A stretch of DNA of 8,982 bases, taken from Phycisphaerales bacterium. GTDB lineage: Bacteria > Planctomycetota > Phycisphaerae > Phycisphaerales > UBA1924. Positions 1 to 7,673 of the stretch are shown here, in pieces. The notes below the pieces were generated by a model. That model was not told the DNA's origin and made no database searches. It saw nothing but the letters and a program-made list of their open reading frames with translations. The position numbers and the translations under genes are program-made. The stretch lies in assembly GCA_026982035.1 (NCBI GenBank), contig JALSHW010000303.1, forward strand, positions 1 to 8,982. The letters are read 5' to 3'. Positions within the stretch are counted from its first letter, which is position 1. Every line of letters begins with the position of its first letter.

Positions 1-971
1 TAGGCCTCCTGGGACCAAATGGAGCCGGGAAGAGCACCACCATCCGCATGATGACCGGATTCCTGGCTCCAGACTCAGGAACCATAACCGTCGCAGGATA
101 CGACATTTCCAAGCATCCATCCCGCGCCAAATCCCAAATCGGCTACCTCCCAGAGCAAGCCCCCATCTATCCAGAAATGTCCGTCCGGGGTTATCTCAAG
201 CACCGCGCCAAGCTCTTTGGGGTCGAATCCAAGGCCATCAAACCCGCCATCGACCGGGCCATGGACATGTGCCACATCGACCATGTCGCCCGCCGCCGCG
301 TTGGGCATCTCTCCAAGGGCTACAAACAACGCGTCGGACTTGCCGGGGCCTTGATCCATGACCCGCCCGTCCTGATCCTCGATGAACCCACCAACGGGCT
401 CGACCCCTCCCAAATCCGTGAATCTCGCTCGATGATCCGTGATCTGGCAGAAAATAAGACCATGCTCGTCTGCTCCCACATCCTCCCAGAAATCGAGCGC
501 ATCTGCGACCGCGTCATGATCATGAACCATGGCCAAATCCAAGCCGACGGCTCCCCACAAGAACTCATCAACGCCACCCCCAGCCCCACCAAATACACCG
601 TCGAAATCCGCACCAACCCCACCGCCGGCATCGCGCACGCTTTGCGCGTCCTGGCGGCCGTTCCGGGGGTCGATTCGACCATCGCCGACCCAATCCAACC
701 CGACGATGCCAATCGGGGCTGGTCCCGCATCATCGTCAATGCGATCCCCAACGAAGGGGATCTCCGCGAGCCCATCGCCGGGGCCGCCGAGGACAAAGGA
801 CTCTTCATCCGCGAACTGACCCAGCAAAGACCCACGCTCGAATCCATCTTCATGAGTTTGATCGACCCGTCACTCATTCCATCAACAGCATCAACGGCTC
901 TATCAACCGTTCCATCAACCGTTCCATCAACCGTTCCATCAACCGTTCCATCAACCGAGGCGAGCCCATGA
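1..971 (+). CDS. ABC transporter ATP-binding protein, GldA/CcmA-like (5' partial)
   Basis: This is the cytoplasmic ATPase that should power the membrane protein encoded next to it. The gene enters from the left edge. The first full codon is at base 3 and the frame is open from there, so the ATG at 48 is internal: it lies after the Walker A motif GPNGAGKST (bases 12-38). About 35-40 N-terminal residues are probably missing, judging by the usual family layout. Counting from the Met at 48, the Q-loop region is GYLPEQ (32-37), the signature is LSKGYKQR (88-95), Walker B with D-loop is LILDEPTNGLDP (109-120), and the H-loop His is in CSH (142-144). The LSKGYxQR form of the signature is typical of the GldA/CcmA/NosF-like ABC-2 group. 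A C-terminal domain of about 100 residues follows, then a low-complexity Thr-Val-Pro-Ser repeat tail. The stop overlaps the permease start (ATGA, 968-971), so the two are surely one operon. The substrate cannot be read from the sequence. Confidence 0.95.
   Translation, partial: GLLGPNGAGKSTTIRMMTGFLAPDSGTITVAGYDISKHPSRAKSQIGYLPEQAPIYPEMSVRGYLKHRAKLFGVESKAIKPAIDRAMDMCHIDHVARRRVGHLSKGYKQRVGLAGALIHDPPVLILDEPTNGLDPSQIRESRSMIRDLAENKTMLVCSHILPEIERICDRVMIMNHGQIQADGSPQELINATPSPTKYTVEIRTNPTAGIAHALRVLAAVPGVDSTIADPIQPDDANRGWSRIIVNAIPNEGDLREPIAGAAEDKGLFIRELTQQRPTLESIFMSLIDPSLIPSTASTALSTVPSTVPSTVPSTVPSTEASP
881..957 (+). repeat. 12-bp tandem repeat encoding a TVPS tail
   Basis: The unit ATCAACCGTTCC occurs four times without a mismatch at 902-913, 914-925, 926-937 and 938-949. 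A truncated copy follows at 950-957, and two degenerate units precede it (881-889 and 890-901). It lies at the very 3' end of the ATPase gene and encodes repeated Thr-Val-Pro-Ser. Since 12 bp is four codons, gain or loss of units keeps the frame. The array stops where the permease ribosome-binding site begins. Confidence 0.95.
957..971 (+). promoter_or_regulatory. RBS and ATGA overlap coupling ATPase to permease
   Basis: GAGG at 957-960 sits seven bases before the ATG at 968. That ATG shares bases 968-970 with the ATPase's last sense codon and its TGA stop at 969-971. The spacing supports 968 as the start rather than the second ATG at 971. The arrangement implies translational coupling and near equal production of the two subunits (inference). 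Confidence 0.75.
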
Positions 972-3835
972 TGCGGAACCTCCTGACCAAACTCTCGATC
1001 GCTTGGAAACTCATCTGGACGCTGGCGGTGCGTGAACTCATTTCCATGTTTCGTGTTCCGGCCGGGTGGATCATCATTGCGCTCTTTGCGTTCCTCTCGG
1101 CTGTCCTGTTCGTCAACCAGACCCTCATCCCGGGTCAACCCGGCTCGATGCGCTACTTCTTCTCGGCCTCGGCGTGGCTCCTGATCCCCATCGCGCCAGC
1201 GGTTTCGATGCGACTCATGTCCGAAGAATACCGCACCGGGAGCTTTGAATCCCTCCGAACAACCCCCGCCGGCGACTGGGCGGTGGCCTGTGGTAAATAC
1301 CTCGGCTCGGTCATGTTCCTCATGCTCATGCTGGTCCCCTCGCTGGTCTACCCCGTTGTCTTGGCGATGGCCAGCGACCCGATGCCCGATCTGGGCCCAA
1401 TCATTGCGGGCTACCTGATGCTCTTGCTCGTCGGTTCGCTGTACCTGGCGATCGGACTGCTGGCCTCATCAACCACCTCAAGCCAAACCCTCGCCTTCCT
1501 CGGCACCATGATGGCACTGGTGCTCTTCATGATCGCCACCTCCGTCATGGCACCCAACGCTGGTCCAACCCTGGCCCCCATCCTCACCAAACTCTCGGTC
1601 ATTGGACGAGCCGGTGAACTGAGCAAAGGCGTCATCGACTCGGCCACCATCTTCTTCTTCCTCATCGCCAGTTTCTGGATGCTTGCCCTGACCGCCGGGG
1701 TGCTTGAATCCCGCCGACTCGCCCGCTCGCGCTGGTCGCTGATCATCATGGGCACCCTCTTCTTCGTATCCACAGGCACCGCCGCCCTCTTTGCAGGCGT
1801 CCTGACCAACGACCACCACTTCCGCGTCGATGTCACCTCCACCAGTGCCCACAAACTCTCCCCCCGCGCCAAAAACATGGTCAACGCCCTGCCAGGCCAA
1901 ACCCGCATCGTCCTGGCGATCAACCAAACCCAGACCGACCGGCTCGCCCTCGATCTGGTTTCCGATGTCCTCGACACCTATGACCGCGCCTCCAATCTCC
2001 TCTCGGCCCAGATCATCGACCTCTCAACCCCCGATGGCACCAACCAGATCAACACCCTCATCGCCCAGCTCAGAGAACGCCAAGACAGCGACATTGCCGA
2101 CAACGCTCACGCACTCGATCAAGTCTCCACAACCATCTCCACCACCTCCACGGCCCTCCTCAACGCCTCACCAGAACTCACCACCATCAGCAATGCCATC
2201 GACCCCAACGCCGCCAGCGGCTCAACCAACCGCGCCTTCTTCCAACAACGCGCCGCGTTGGTTCGCCTGGGCGCTCAAGATTTAGCCACCGCGGCCCAGT
2301 CATTGACCGATCAGAATCAAACCCAACCCATCACCCCCTCCGTCACCCAATCAGTCATCGCCCTCATCAACGCCCAACTGGCCCAACTCGAAGACCTCCG
2401 CGCCCAACTGACCACATTTGCCAATGCACCCGAAGCGTCCCCCGTCGCCCGCGCATCGTGTAAATCGCTTGGTGCCAAACTCGATGGCATCATCGATGAT
2501 CTGGCGATTGCCTCAGACCAACTCTCCCGGCTCACCCCCATCGACGCCGACCGCGTCGCCACCGCCCTGACCACCGGCGAAGCCCTCCTGATCATCGGCC
2601 CGCCCGAACTGGGCATCGCCGCCGTCGATCTCGATGCGTTGCTCCCGCCCACCCAAGTCCTCCAAGACGCTGGCATCTCCCCAGCCGGGGTCATCGGCCC
2701 GCGCGCTCAAGAACTCATCGCCACCGCGTTGGGTCAACTGGTCATCCAGTCCAATCCCATCGTCGTCTTCGTCCACGCCGCCAATCCCGGTCAACTCCTG
2801 GGACAATCCAACCTCCTGAGCAAAGTCGTCAACCGATTCAACCAGCGAGGCATCGACGCCATCGAATGGGCACCACTCCATCAACCAGACCAACCATCAT
2901 TGGTCGATTTGGACCCACTCAACCAACGCCCCGTCGTCTATGTCTTCTTGGCCGCCGACTCAGCCACAGGCGGAGGCGACACCGGAATCACCGGCACCAA
3001 ACGCGCCATCGAACTCGCCCACATCGCCCAACAACTCATCGAACAGAACAAATCCATCCTCCTCTCCATCAACCCCTCCATCTTCGGCTCCATCGGCGAC
3101 ACCGACCCACTGACCAAAGCACTCGAACCCCTGGGCATCATTCCCGATCCTTCGCTGACGCTCCTGACCCAACGCCTCAAAGACGGCAAGCACGCCGCCG
3201 ACCCGGCCACCATGGTCATCCCCTCCATCGCATCGAATACAGATTCCGATACCCATCCGGTCGGCCAAGCCATCAGCGGGCTCTCCACGGTGCTTCCATG
3301 GGCGGTGCCGATCATGATTGACTCGCGTGTCGGGGTCGATGCCAGGCCGATCATCATGCTTGCAGGTTCAAATGACCTCTGGGCTGAGCGTGACTGGCTG
3401 AACCTCTGGTCCACCCCCGCCCAATCGCGTCCGTATCTTCGGGATCAACCCATCTTTGATGAGTCCAACGACCTCCGCCGCGACCAGTGGATTTTGGCCG
3501 CCGGTGCTGAGCGCACCCAAGACCAAGACACCCAACGCATCATCGTGGTGGGCTCCAACTCATGGATCTACGACGCGCTGACCTTCAGCCAAGGCCAACT
3601 CGTCGATGGACGAATCACCACCGCCTTTCCAGGCAATCTAGCACTCCTCGAAAGCTCCATCGCCTGGCTGGCCGGTCTTGATGATTTGATCGCACCTGGA
3701 ATCCAAGCCCGTCCCATCGCCACCATTGGGCCATTGGATCCATCCCAACGCTCAACCTATCGTTGGTTCTTGCTCGCTGGTGTTCCCGGATTGATCCTCA
3801 TCGTCGGCATCGGCACCCGCATCCTCTTTGGCTAA
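968..3835 (+). CDS. ABC-2 permease fused to GldG-like extracytoplasmic domain
   Basis: Membrane subunit of the ABC system whose ATPase is encoded just upstream (955 residues). Residues 1-280 resemble the GldF/ABC-2 membrane domain. Hydrophobic helices lie near 33-53, 61-80, 113-134, 144-165, 174-194, 226-246 and 256-278, and the loop EEYRTGSFESLRTTP (86-100) has the family's conserved E-E/K-R-G-T-x-E pattern. Residues 285-320 (FRVDVTSTSAHKLSPR onward) match the opening of GldG-type domains, which typically read R-x-D-x-T then x-LS. Residues 355-525 are a helical, Ala/Gln/Ser/Thr-rich, possibly coiled-coil insert. Residues 535-800 look like the alpha/beta GldG core, with IVVFVHAANPG and, later, a stretch around KSILLSINPSIFG. 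A last helix (933-955) anchors the C-terminus. In Bacteroidetes GldF and GldG are separate proteins; here they are one chain. The related proteins are linked to gliding motility or surface export, but the cargo here is unknown. The 3' end overlaps the convergent gene by 84 bp. Confidence 0.88.
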   Translation: MMRNLLTKLSIAWKLIWTLAVRELISMFRVPAGWIIIALFAFLSAVLFVNQTLIPGQPGSMRYFFSASAWLLIPIAPAVSMRLMSEEYRTGSFESLRTTPAGDWAVACGKYLGSVMFLMLMLVPSLVYPVVLAMASDPMPDLGPIIAGYLMLLLVGSLYLAIGLLASSTTSSQTLAFLGTMMALVLFMIATSVMAPNAGPTLAPILTKLSVIGRAGELSKGVIDSATIFFFLIASFWMLALTAGVLESRRLARSRWSLIIMGTLFFVSTGTAALFAGVLTNDHHFRVDVTSTSAHKLSPRAKNMVNALPGQTRIVLAINQTQTDRLALDLVSDVLDTYDRASNLLSAQIIDLSTPDGTNQINTLIAQLRERQDSDIADNAHALDQVSTTISTTSTALLNASPELTTISNAIDPNAASGSTNRAFFQQRAALVRLGAQDLATAAQSLTDQNQTQPITPSVTQSVIALINAQLAQLEDLRAQLTTFANAPEASPVARASCKSLGAKLDGIIDDLAIASDQLSRLTPIDADRVATALTTGEALLIIGPPELGIAAVDLDALLPPTQVLQDAGISPAGVIGPRAQELIATALGQLVIQSNPIVVFVHAANPGQLLGQSNLLSKVVNRFNQRGIDAIEWAPLHQPDQPSLVDLDPLNQRPVVYVFLAADSATGGGDTGITGTKRAIELAHIAQQLIEQNKSILLSINPSIFGSIGDTDPLTKALEPLGIIPDPSLTLLTQRLKDGKHAADPATMVIPSIASNTDSDTHPVGQAISGLSTVLPWAVPIMIDSRVGVDARPIIMLAGSNDLWAERDWLNLWSTPAQSRPYLRDQPIFDESNDLRRDQWILAAGAERTQDQDTQRIIVVGSNSWIYDALTFSQGQLVDGRITTAFPGNLALLESSIAWLAGLDDLIAPGIQARPIATIGPLDPSQRSTYRWFLLAGVPGLILIVGIGTRILFG
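3752..3835. other. 84-bp convergent coding overlap in exact antisense codon register
   Basis: The last 27 codons and stop of the + strand permease lie over the last 27 codons and stop of the - strand flippase-like gene. Both frames share codon boundaries, so middle bases pair with middle bases. Hydrophobic codons with a middle T (Ile, Leu, Val, Phe) in the permease anchor read on the other strand as codons with a middle A (Asp, Glu, Gln, Asn, Lys). I checked all 28 codons. No terminator hairpin is visible at the junction. Confidence 0.9.
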
Positions 3836-4801
3836 CTGATCCGCCGCCCCACGATCAACACACTTGGCATCGTTGATCTTCTTCCAGTGCCGAGCAACCA
3901 GCCCTGTGCAAATCAATCCCACAGGCACCACCACCAGCGTCTCGGCGGCCCGGTTGATCAAATCGCTGGCCATGGCGGTACTCATCGCGTGCCCACCAAC
4001 CGAGGCCGTCAGTCCAACCCCCCACTCCCGAAACCCGATCCCCGATCCAGTCAAAGGCATCAACGATGCCAACTGCGACACCGCACTGATCATCGCAATA
4101 TCGGCAACACTCATCTCAAGCCCAAGCACCGTAAAGGCCAACCAATACCGACCCAGCCACACAATCACATCAATCTGCCGATACGCCAGAGCCAGCATCA
4201 TCAACCTCGTTCGCCGAGAAGGCATCATCGACGACGCAAGAAACATCACCAACACAGACACCAGAGGCAATACAATCGACCATCCATACTCAGAGAGTTG
4301 CATCATCACCAACGCCACCACCACCATCACGCAGTTGGCAATCCCCGCCAAGATGCCCGACCAGATCGACGATTCAAGTGAATCCCGCATCCGAATCTTG
4401 TTGACCGACTTGTGGTATCCAATCCGCCCGATCAATCCAGGCCTCATCGGCATGTAGTTGAACAACCACGCGCTGCCCACCAGCACATACATCTCCACAA
4501 TCCCGACCCGTCCGTGCCGAGACTGGAGCGCCTGCAAGCACAACGCCACCGACACATGATTCCCCATAGGCCCAATCACAATCAACACAATCATCCACCA
4601 AGGCGACGACCGCACCGAATCCCACACCCCATCAAGCCCATCGGTCGCCGAGTATACAAAGTACCCCGCCCCAGCGAGCAACACCATGCTGATGATGAAC
4701 ATCACCGTCGAGCGTGATCGAGACTTCGATCGCCGGGCGGGCAGTTCAATATCCGCATCGTCTCGGGGCTCATCAAGTTCAGGATTTTGCTCAATCCCCA
4801 T
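3752..4801 (-). CDS. Flippase-like LPG-synthase-TM family (UPF0104) membrane protein
   Basis: Integral inner-membrane protein of 349 residues, about the family's usual size. A charged N-terminus (acidic 1-20, then a basic RRSKSRSRS at 23-31) precedes helix 1 (33-50). Further helices are near 69-88, 103-118, 149-168, 174-190, 213-230, 235-252 and 288-304. Two stretches recall the lysylphosphatidylglycerol synthase transmembrane family: NYMPMRPGLIGRIGYHKS (115-132), like the family's P-G-x-x-G-R/E segment, and MPLTGSGIGFREWGV (248-262), like its P-x-x-G-x-G-x-R-E segment, followed by the later R in NRAAE (283-287). Family members move or modify lipids (MprF) or lipid-linked sugars, often beside glycosyltransferases. 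None is in view, so the substrate is unknown. The catalytic MprF aminoacyl-transferase domain is absent. Start choice: AAGGG at 4807-4811 lies 5 bases before the ATG. The acidic tail (323-349) is encoded in the overlap with the permease. It follows the 831-residue gene after 29 bp, so it is probably the last gene of that operon. Confidence 0.75.
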   Translation of the reverse strand: MGIEQNPELDEPRDDADIELPARRSKSRSRSTVMFIISMVLLAGAGYFVYSATDGLDGVWDSVRSSPWWMIVLIVIGPMGNHVSVALCLQALQSRHGRVGIVEMYVLVGSAWLFNYMPMRPGLIGRIGYHKSVNKIRMRDSLESSIWSGILAGIANCVMVVVALVMMQLSEYGWSIVLPLVSVLVMFLASSMMPSRRTRLMMLALAYRQIDVIVWLGRYWLAFTVLGLEMSVADIAMISAVSQLASLMPLTGSGIGFREWGVGLTASVGGHAMSTAMASDLINRAAETLVVVPVGLICTGLVARHWKKINDAKCVDRGAADQLAKEDAGADADDEDQSGNTSEQEPTIG

Positions 4802-4830
4802 ACGATCCCTTCACACCCTCAAGATCCGCT
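4802..4830 (-). promoter_or_regulatory. 29-bp intercistronic gap with RBS for the flippase-like gene
   Basis: Read on the - strand, the gap holds GAAGGGA (4806-4812) just ahead of the ATG at 4801-4799. No hairpin or promoter-like pair is evident, so cotranscription with the upstream gene is expected. Confidence 0.55.
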
Positions 4831-7326
4831 TCAATACCCAAGAGACTCATCAATACCCGGCGCAAAGGTCTCAAACGGTCGATCCGTTCCGGCATACATC
4901 GGCTCAATATTCTCGATCCGCTCAGCAATCAAATCCGCCATCCAACCGATCCGACCATCCCGGTGCATCCGAGCAACCTCAAGCACCGATGAATCCAAGG
5001 CCTCAACCCGTGTCATCAACACCATCGCCACCAGAACCGGCTCAATATCAGGATCAATCAATGAATCCGAAGTCAACATCCGTTGAACCTGTTCATCAAA
5101 CGGTGCCATCGCTGGGCTGGCAATCTTGGTCGGTAGAACCCCAAGCATCCAGACCTTGGTCGTCGTATCCACCTGGGCATACCGCACCCCAAGGGCATCG
5201 ACGATCCGATCCAAATCCGCTTCAGACAACTCTGGTCGGCGCGTAGGATTGTACAGGATCGCCCCAGCCCCAAGCACACTCCTTCGGAACTCGACCAGAT
5301 CAGACGATTGAATCCCTTGAATCAAATCATCGGCAGACGCACCGGCCTGCCCGAGAACCCGCCGCTCAACGAGCGGTGATTCACTCACCAATGAAAACGG
5401 CGAGTTGACAATCCCACCCATCGCCATCGGCTTGAATCCTTGTAAAATCCGCCATCGTTGACGGATCGCCGACTGTGGCTGGGTCTGCAACAACCACCGC
5501 GTCTGGATTGAATCCGGATTGATCGTCACGACCAGTTCTTCAAGTGGTTTGAGCCGAAAGCGTCGTCCCAGATCAACAACCTTTGCCCGTCCGGTTCCTT
5601 TGAACTCATCGTTGACTTCCCGGAATCCAGGAACAATCAACATATTCGAATCAATCGGATGGGAACTCCCAAGAGCCAACGGAAGAGTCGATAGGTTCGA
5701 CAAACGAATGACCAACCCCGCCGATTCATCGGCATCGAAGGCACTCTTGGTCGGAGTGATATTCAAATTCATGGTGTTTTCAGGATTGGTAATCATCTTG
5801 TCAAACCACGCCGGGACCCCTGCGAGAATTTCTCGCATCAACTCTCCTTCAGGCGTGATTTGTTCTTGACCATCGGTCAAATCATCAAGCCGTGTCCGCG
5901 CAAAAGCACCGACGGCTTCAAGTGGATAATCCAAAGCCAACTGGGTGTAAATTTCAACTGCATCATCAATCTCACCAAGCCGCTCTGTTGACAATCCAAT
6001 CAACAAATCTCGCGGAGCAGATCGCGACAATCGTTCCAACGCACTTTTCCTCGCCCCTTCATACTCGCCAGAGGCGAACTGACTAAAAGGTTCAAACGGA
6101 CGAAAAAATCGTATCAACTCAGGCGAATCCTTGATAATATTGGCGACATCATTCTTGATGATTTCCGCATCAACACCCACAATCGCACGCATCGTCTGAA
6201 ATGTGATCACCTCGGTCAAATATGCACCGAGCAACGCACCGCGATCCGCACCCCGTGCCTCCATCTGCTCTTTGACCTCGTTGTAATACGCAACAAGCCC
6301 CCGCTGCAAATCCATCAACACCGAATCAACTGTCTCCTGATCCTCCAAAATCATCGCAGCCAACAATCGAATCCGATCCGTCCCCGGCTCATACCGAATA
6401 TCAAGAGGATCCTGCAGGTCATCAATCGGCTCGGCCGCTGCGATTCGTGTTTCAATCTTGGCCTGCAGCGTCTTTCGTTCATCGGCAAGCGATGGATTCA
6501 ATCGATCAAGAATTGCCTGAGGCCCCTCATATTGCCACAACAACGACAACTGCTGCTCCTGCAGCACCCCCGAAATCGTCCCCGAATCGATCCGGTGAAT
6601 CAGAATTCCGCTCTGCAAAAACCGCCACGCCTCATCCGTCGCCCCCTCAGTAGCGCACATCCGAGCAATCGAAAAATGAACATTGGGATCCAACGGATCA
6701 GCATACAAAACTCGAAGCTGCAGTTTCAACCGCGTCGAGGACTCCTTGATCTTCAATGAATACTGCTGGGCCACCAACGATTGGGCCTCTTTATTTGCAG
6801 GATCAAGCTTGGCCGATGTTCGCAACGCGGTCAAAAAACCAACCTCATTGCCACGCTCCCGCTCAAGCAATGCCATATCCAAAGCCAGCCGCGACCGAAC
6901 AGACGCATCGATCGACTCACCTTTGTCACCCAAGAATCGTTGATACGCTTCGATCCGTGCTTCAACGGTTTGCTCTCGATTGACCACCGCGCTGATCAGC
7001 CGCAACTGCGCCACGGTATCGCTGGGATCATTCTGAACCACCACCCGCGTCGCTTTGATCAACTCTTCATGTTCCCCCGCCATCCACGCCGCCTCGGCAA
7101 CGGACCTCGCCAAATCCGCGTCGGCGGGATTCAGCTCCAACGCCATGTCCAACAGGTACATCGCCATCAGGTAATCTGCAGGTGCCACTGGTGAGTTGAG
7201 CGACAGGTCCAACCCCGCAACAATCTCCATCGCCTCGGCCGCACGATCACCGCTGATCTGACCCAAAGCAGGGGCAGACACCACGCTCCCAACAACACCG
7301 ATCAATACGCCAACTTTGAATCTCAT
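4831..7326 (-). CDS. Secreted helical-repeat (TPR-like) protein of unknown function
   Basis: An 831-residue protein with a clear signal peptide: MRFK, a hydrophobic core at residues 5-18, and a likely signal peptidase I site after ALG (20-22). It should therefore act in the periplasm or at the cell surface. Residues 28-500 are mostly alpha-helical pairs. Several have TPR character, such as the helix ending LELNPADADLARSVAEAAW (63-81), the segment starting LDPANKEAQSLVAQQYS (174-190), and RLGEIDDAVEIYTQLALDYP (449-468). Residues 515-650 look beta-rich and Ig-like (GLVIRLSNLSTLPLALGSS, 537-555). Residues 665-810 are helical again. I recognise no named family and see no catalytic motif, so a scaffold or binding role is the best guess. 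Start choice: an upstream in-frame start at 7401 would add 25 residues ahead of the signal peptide, has no ribosome-binding site and would lie inside the preceding gene. The ATG at 7326 has GGAG seven bases ahead and overlaps the stop of the upstream gene (ATGA). It is followed 29 bp later by the flippase-like gene. Confidence 0.85.
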   Translation of the reverse strand: MRFKVGVLIGVVGSVVSAPALGQISGDRAAEAMEIVAGLDLSLNSPVAPADYLMAMYLLDMALELNPADADLARSVAEAAWMAGEHEELIKATRVVVQNDPSDTVAQLRLISAVVNREQTVEARIEAYQRFLGDKGESIDASVRSRLALDMALLERERGNEVGFLTALRTSAKLDPANKEAQSLVAQQYSLKIKESSTRLKLQLRVLYADPLDPNVHFSIARMCATEGATDEAWRFLQSGILIHRIDSGTISGVLQEQQLSLLWQYEGPQAILDRLNPSLADERKTLQAKIETRIAAAEPIDDLQDPLDIRYEPGTDRIRLLAAMILEDQETVDSVLMDLQRGLVAYYNEVKEQMEARGADRGALLGAYLTEVITFQTMRAIVGVDAEIIKNDVANIIKDSPELIRFFRPFEPFSQFASGEYEGARKSALERLSRSAPRDLLIGLSTERLGEIDDAVEIYTQLALDYPLEAVGAFARTRLDDLTDGQEQITPEGELMREILAGVPAWFDKMITNPENTMNLNITPTKSAFDADESAGLVIRLSNLSTLPLALGSSHPIDSNMLIVPGFREVNDEFKGTGRAKVVDLGRRFRLKPLEELVVTINPDSIQTRWLLQTQPQSAIRQRWRILQGFKPMAMGGIVNSPFSLVSESPLVERRVLGQAGASADDLIQGIQSSDLVEFRRSVLGAGAILYNPTRRPELSEADLDRIVDALGVRYAQVDTTTKVWMLGVLPTKIASPAMAPFDEQVQRMLTSDSLIDPDIEPVLVAMVLMTRVEALDSSVLEVARMHRDGRIGWMADLIAERIENIEPMYAGTDRPFETFAPGIDESLGY

Positions 7327-7337
7327 CGAGCGACTCC
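7323..7337 (-). promoter_or_regulatory. RBS and ATGA overlap deciding the start of the secreted protein
   Basis: On the - strand GGAG (7337-7334) precedes the ATG at 7326-7324 by seven bases. The TGA of the upstream small membrane protein is at 7325-7323, giving a four-base ATGA overlap. This fixes the start at 7326 and suggests translational coupling of the pair. Confidence 0.75.
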
Positions 7338-7673
7338 AGAGTTCAACTGTCCACCAACAAACAACACAAAACACAATCCGCCGATCCCCAACAATATCCA
7401 ATGAGAACCGACACGCAATCGTTTCGGTGTTCGCACAAAAATACGCTCGGCCACAAACAACAAAAATACCAACTGCCCCCCCGCAAGCATCCCTGTCCCA
7501 ACCAACACACGATCCACCCGACTCAACCCACCAAGAAATCCTGGAAGCCCCGGCTCAACCAAAACCCAAAGCCCAAGCACCCCCAACGCCAGCCCCCACA
7601 GCCCGGCCCCAAACATCCGGGCCATATAGGCACCGAATCGACCAGAACTTTCTTGCTGCACCATCTCAGACAT
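7323..7673 (-). CDS. Small three-helix membrane protein, unknown function
   Basis: A 116-residue protein that I cannot assign to a family. Hydrophobic segments are at about 20-40, 55-76 and 90-108. The basic stretch RTPKRLR (81-87) between helices 2 and 3 should face the cytoplasm, so the predicted topology is N-terminus in and C-terminus out (inference from the positive-inside rule). No catalytic or metal-binding motif is visible. A GAGGAG Shine-Dalgarno (7688-7683) nine bases before the ATG at 7673 supports this start over the Met at residue 4. Its stop overlaps the start of the secreted 831-residue protein, the strongest hint that the two products are made together and may form an envelope complex. 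It is the first gene after the rho-proximal spacer. It is a real gene on the evidence of its RBS, coupling and consistent hydrophobic pattern, despite its short length. Confidence 0.8.
   Translation of the reverse strand: MSEMVQQESSGRFGAYMARMFGAGLWGLALGVLGLWVLVEPGLPGFLGGLSRVDRVLVGTGMLAGGQLVFLLFVAERIFVRTPKRLRVGSHWILLGIGGLCFVLFVGGQLNSGVAR

Noticed and set aside
881..957. Tandem repeat as a CRISPR array or iteron
   Set aside because: Units are 12 bp with no spacers, lie inside a coding frame and keep that frame.
320..1138. 272-codon open frame on the - strand with Asp-Gly-Thr-Val repeats
   Set aside because: It is the antisense shadow of the ATPase gene and its 12-bp repeat. The real frame carries all ABC motifs.
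2246..2260. Perfect inverted repeat CAACGCG-C-CGCGTTG
   Set aside because: It lies within the permease coding region over Arg/Ala codons, is short, and has no T-run or operator context. Chance is sufficient.
3735..3742. Idea that the flippase-like gene is a full MprF
   Set aside because: At 349 residues it has only the membrane domain. The C-terminal aminoacyl-phosphatidylglycerol synthase domain is absent and the reading frame ends at 3752.
3864..4457. 197-codon open frame on the + strand
   Set aside because: It is antisense to the flippase-like gene and shows no domain, no RBS and the composition expected of a shadow frame.
7327..7401. Upstream 25-residue extension of the secreted protein (start at 7401)
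   Set aside because: It puts charged and polar residues ahead of a normal signal peptide, has no ribosome-binding site and lies inside the coupled upstream gene. The ATG at 7326 has GGAG and an ATGA overlap.
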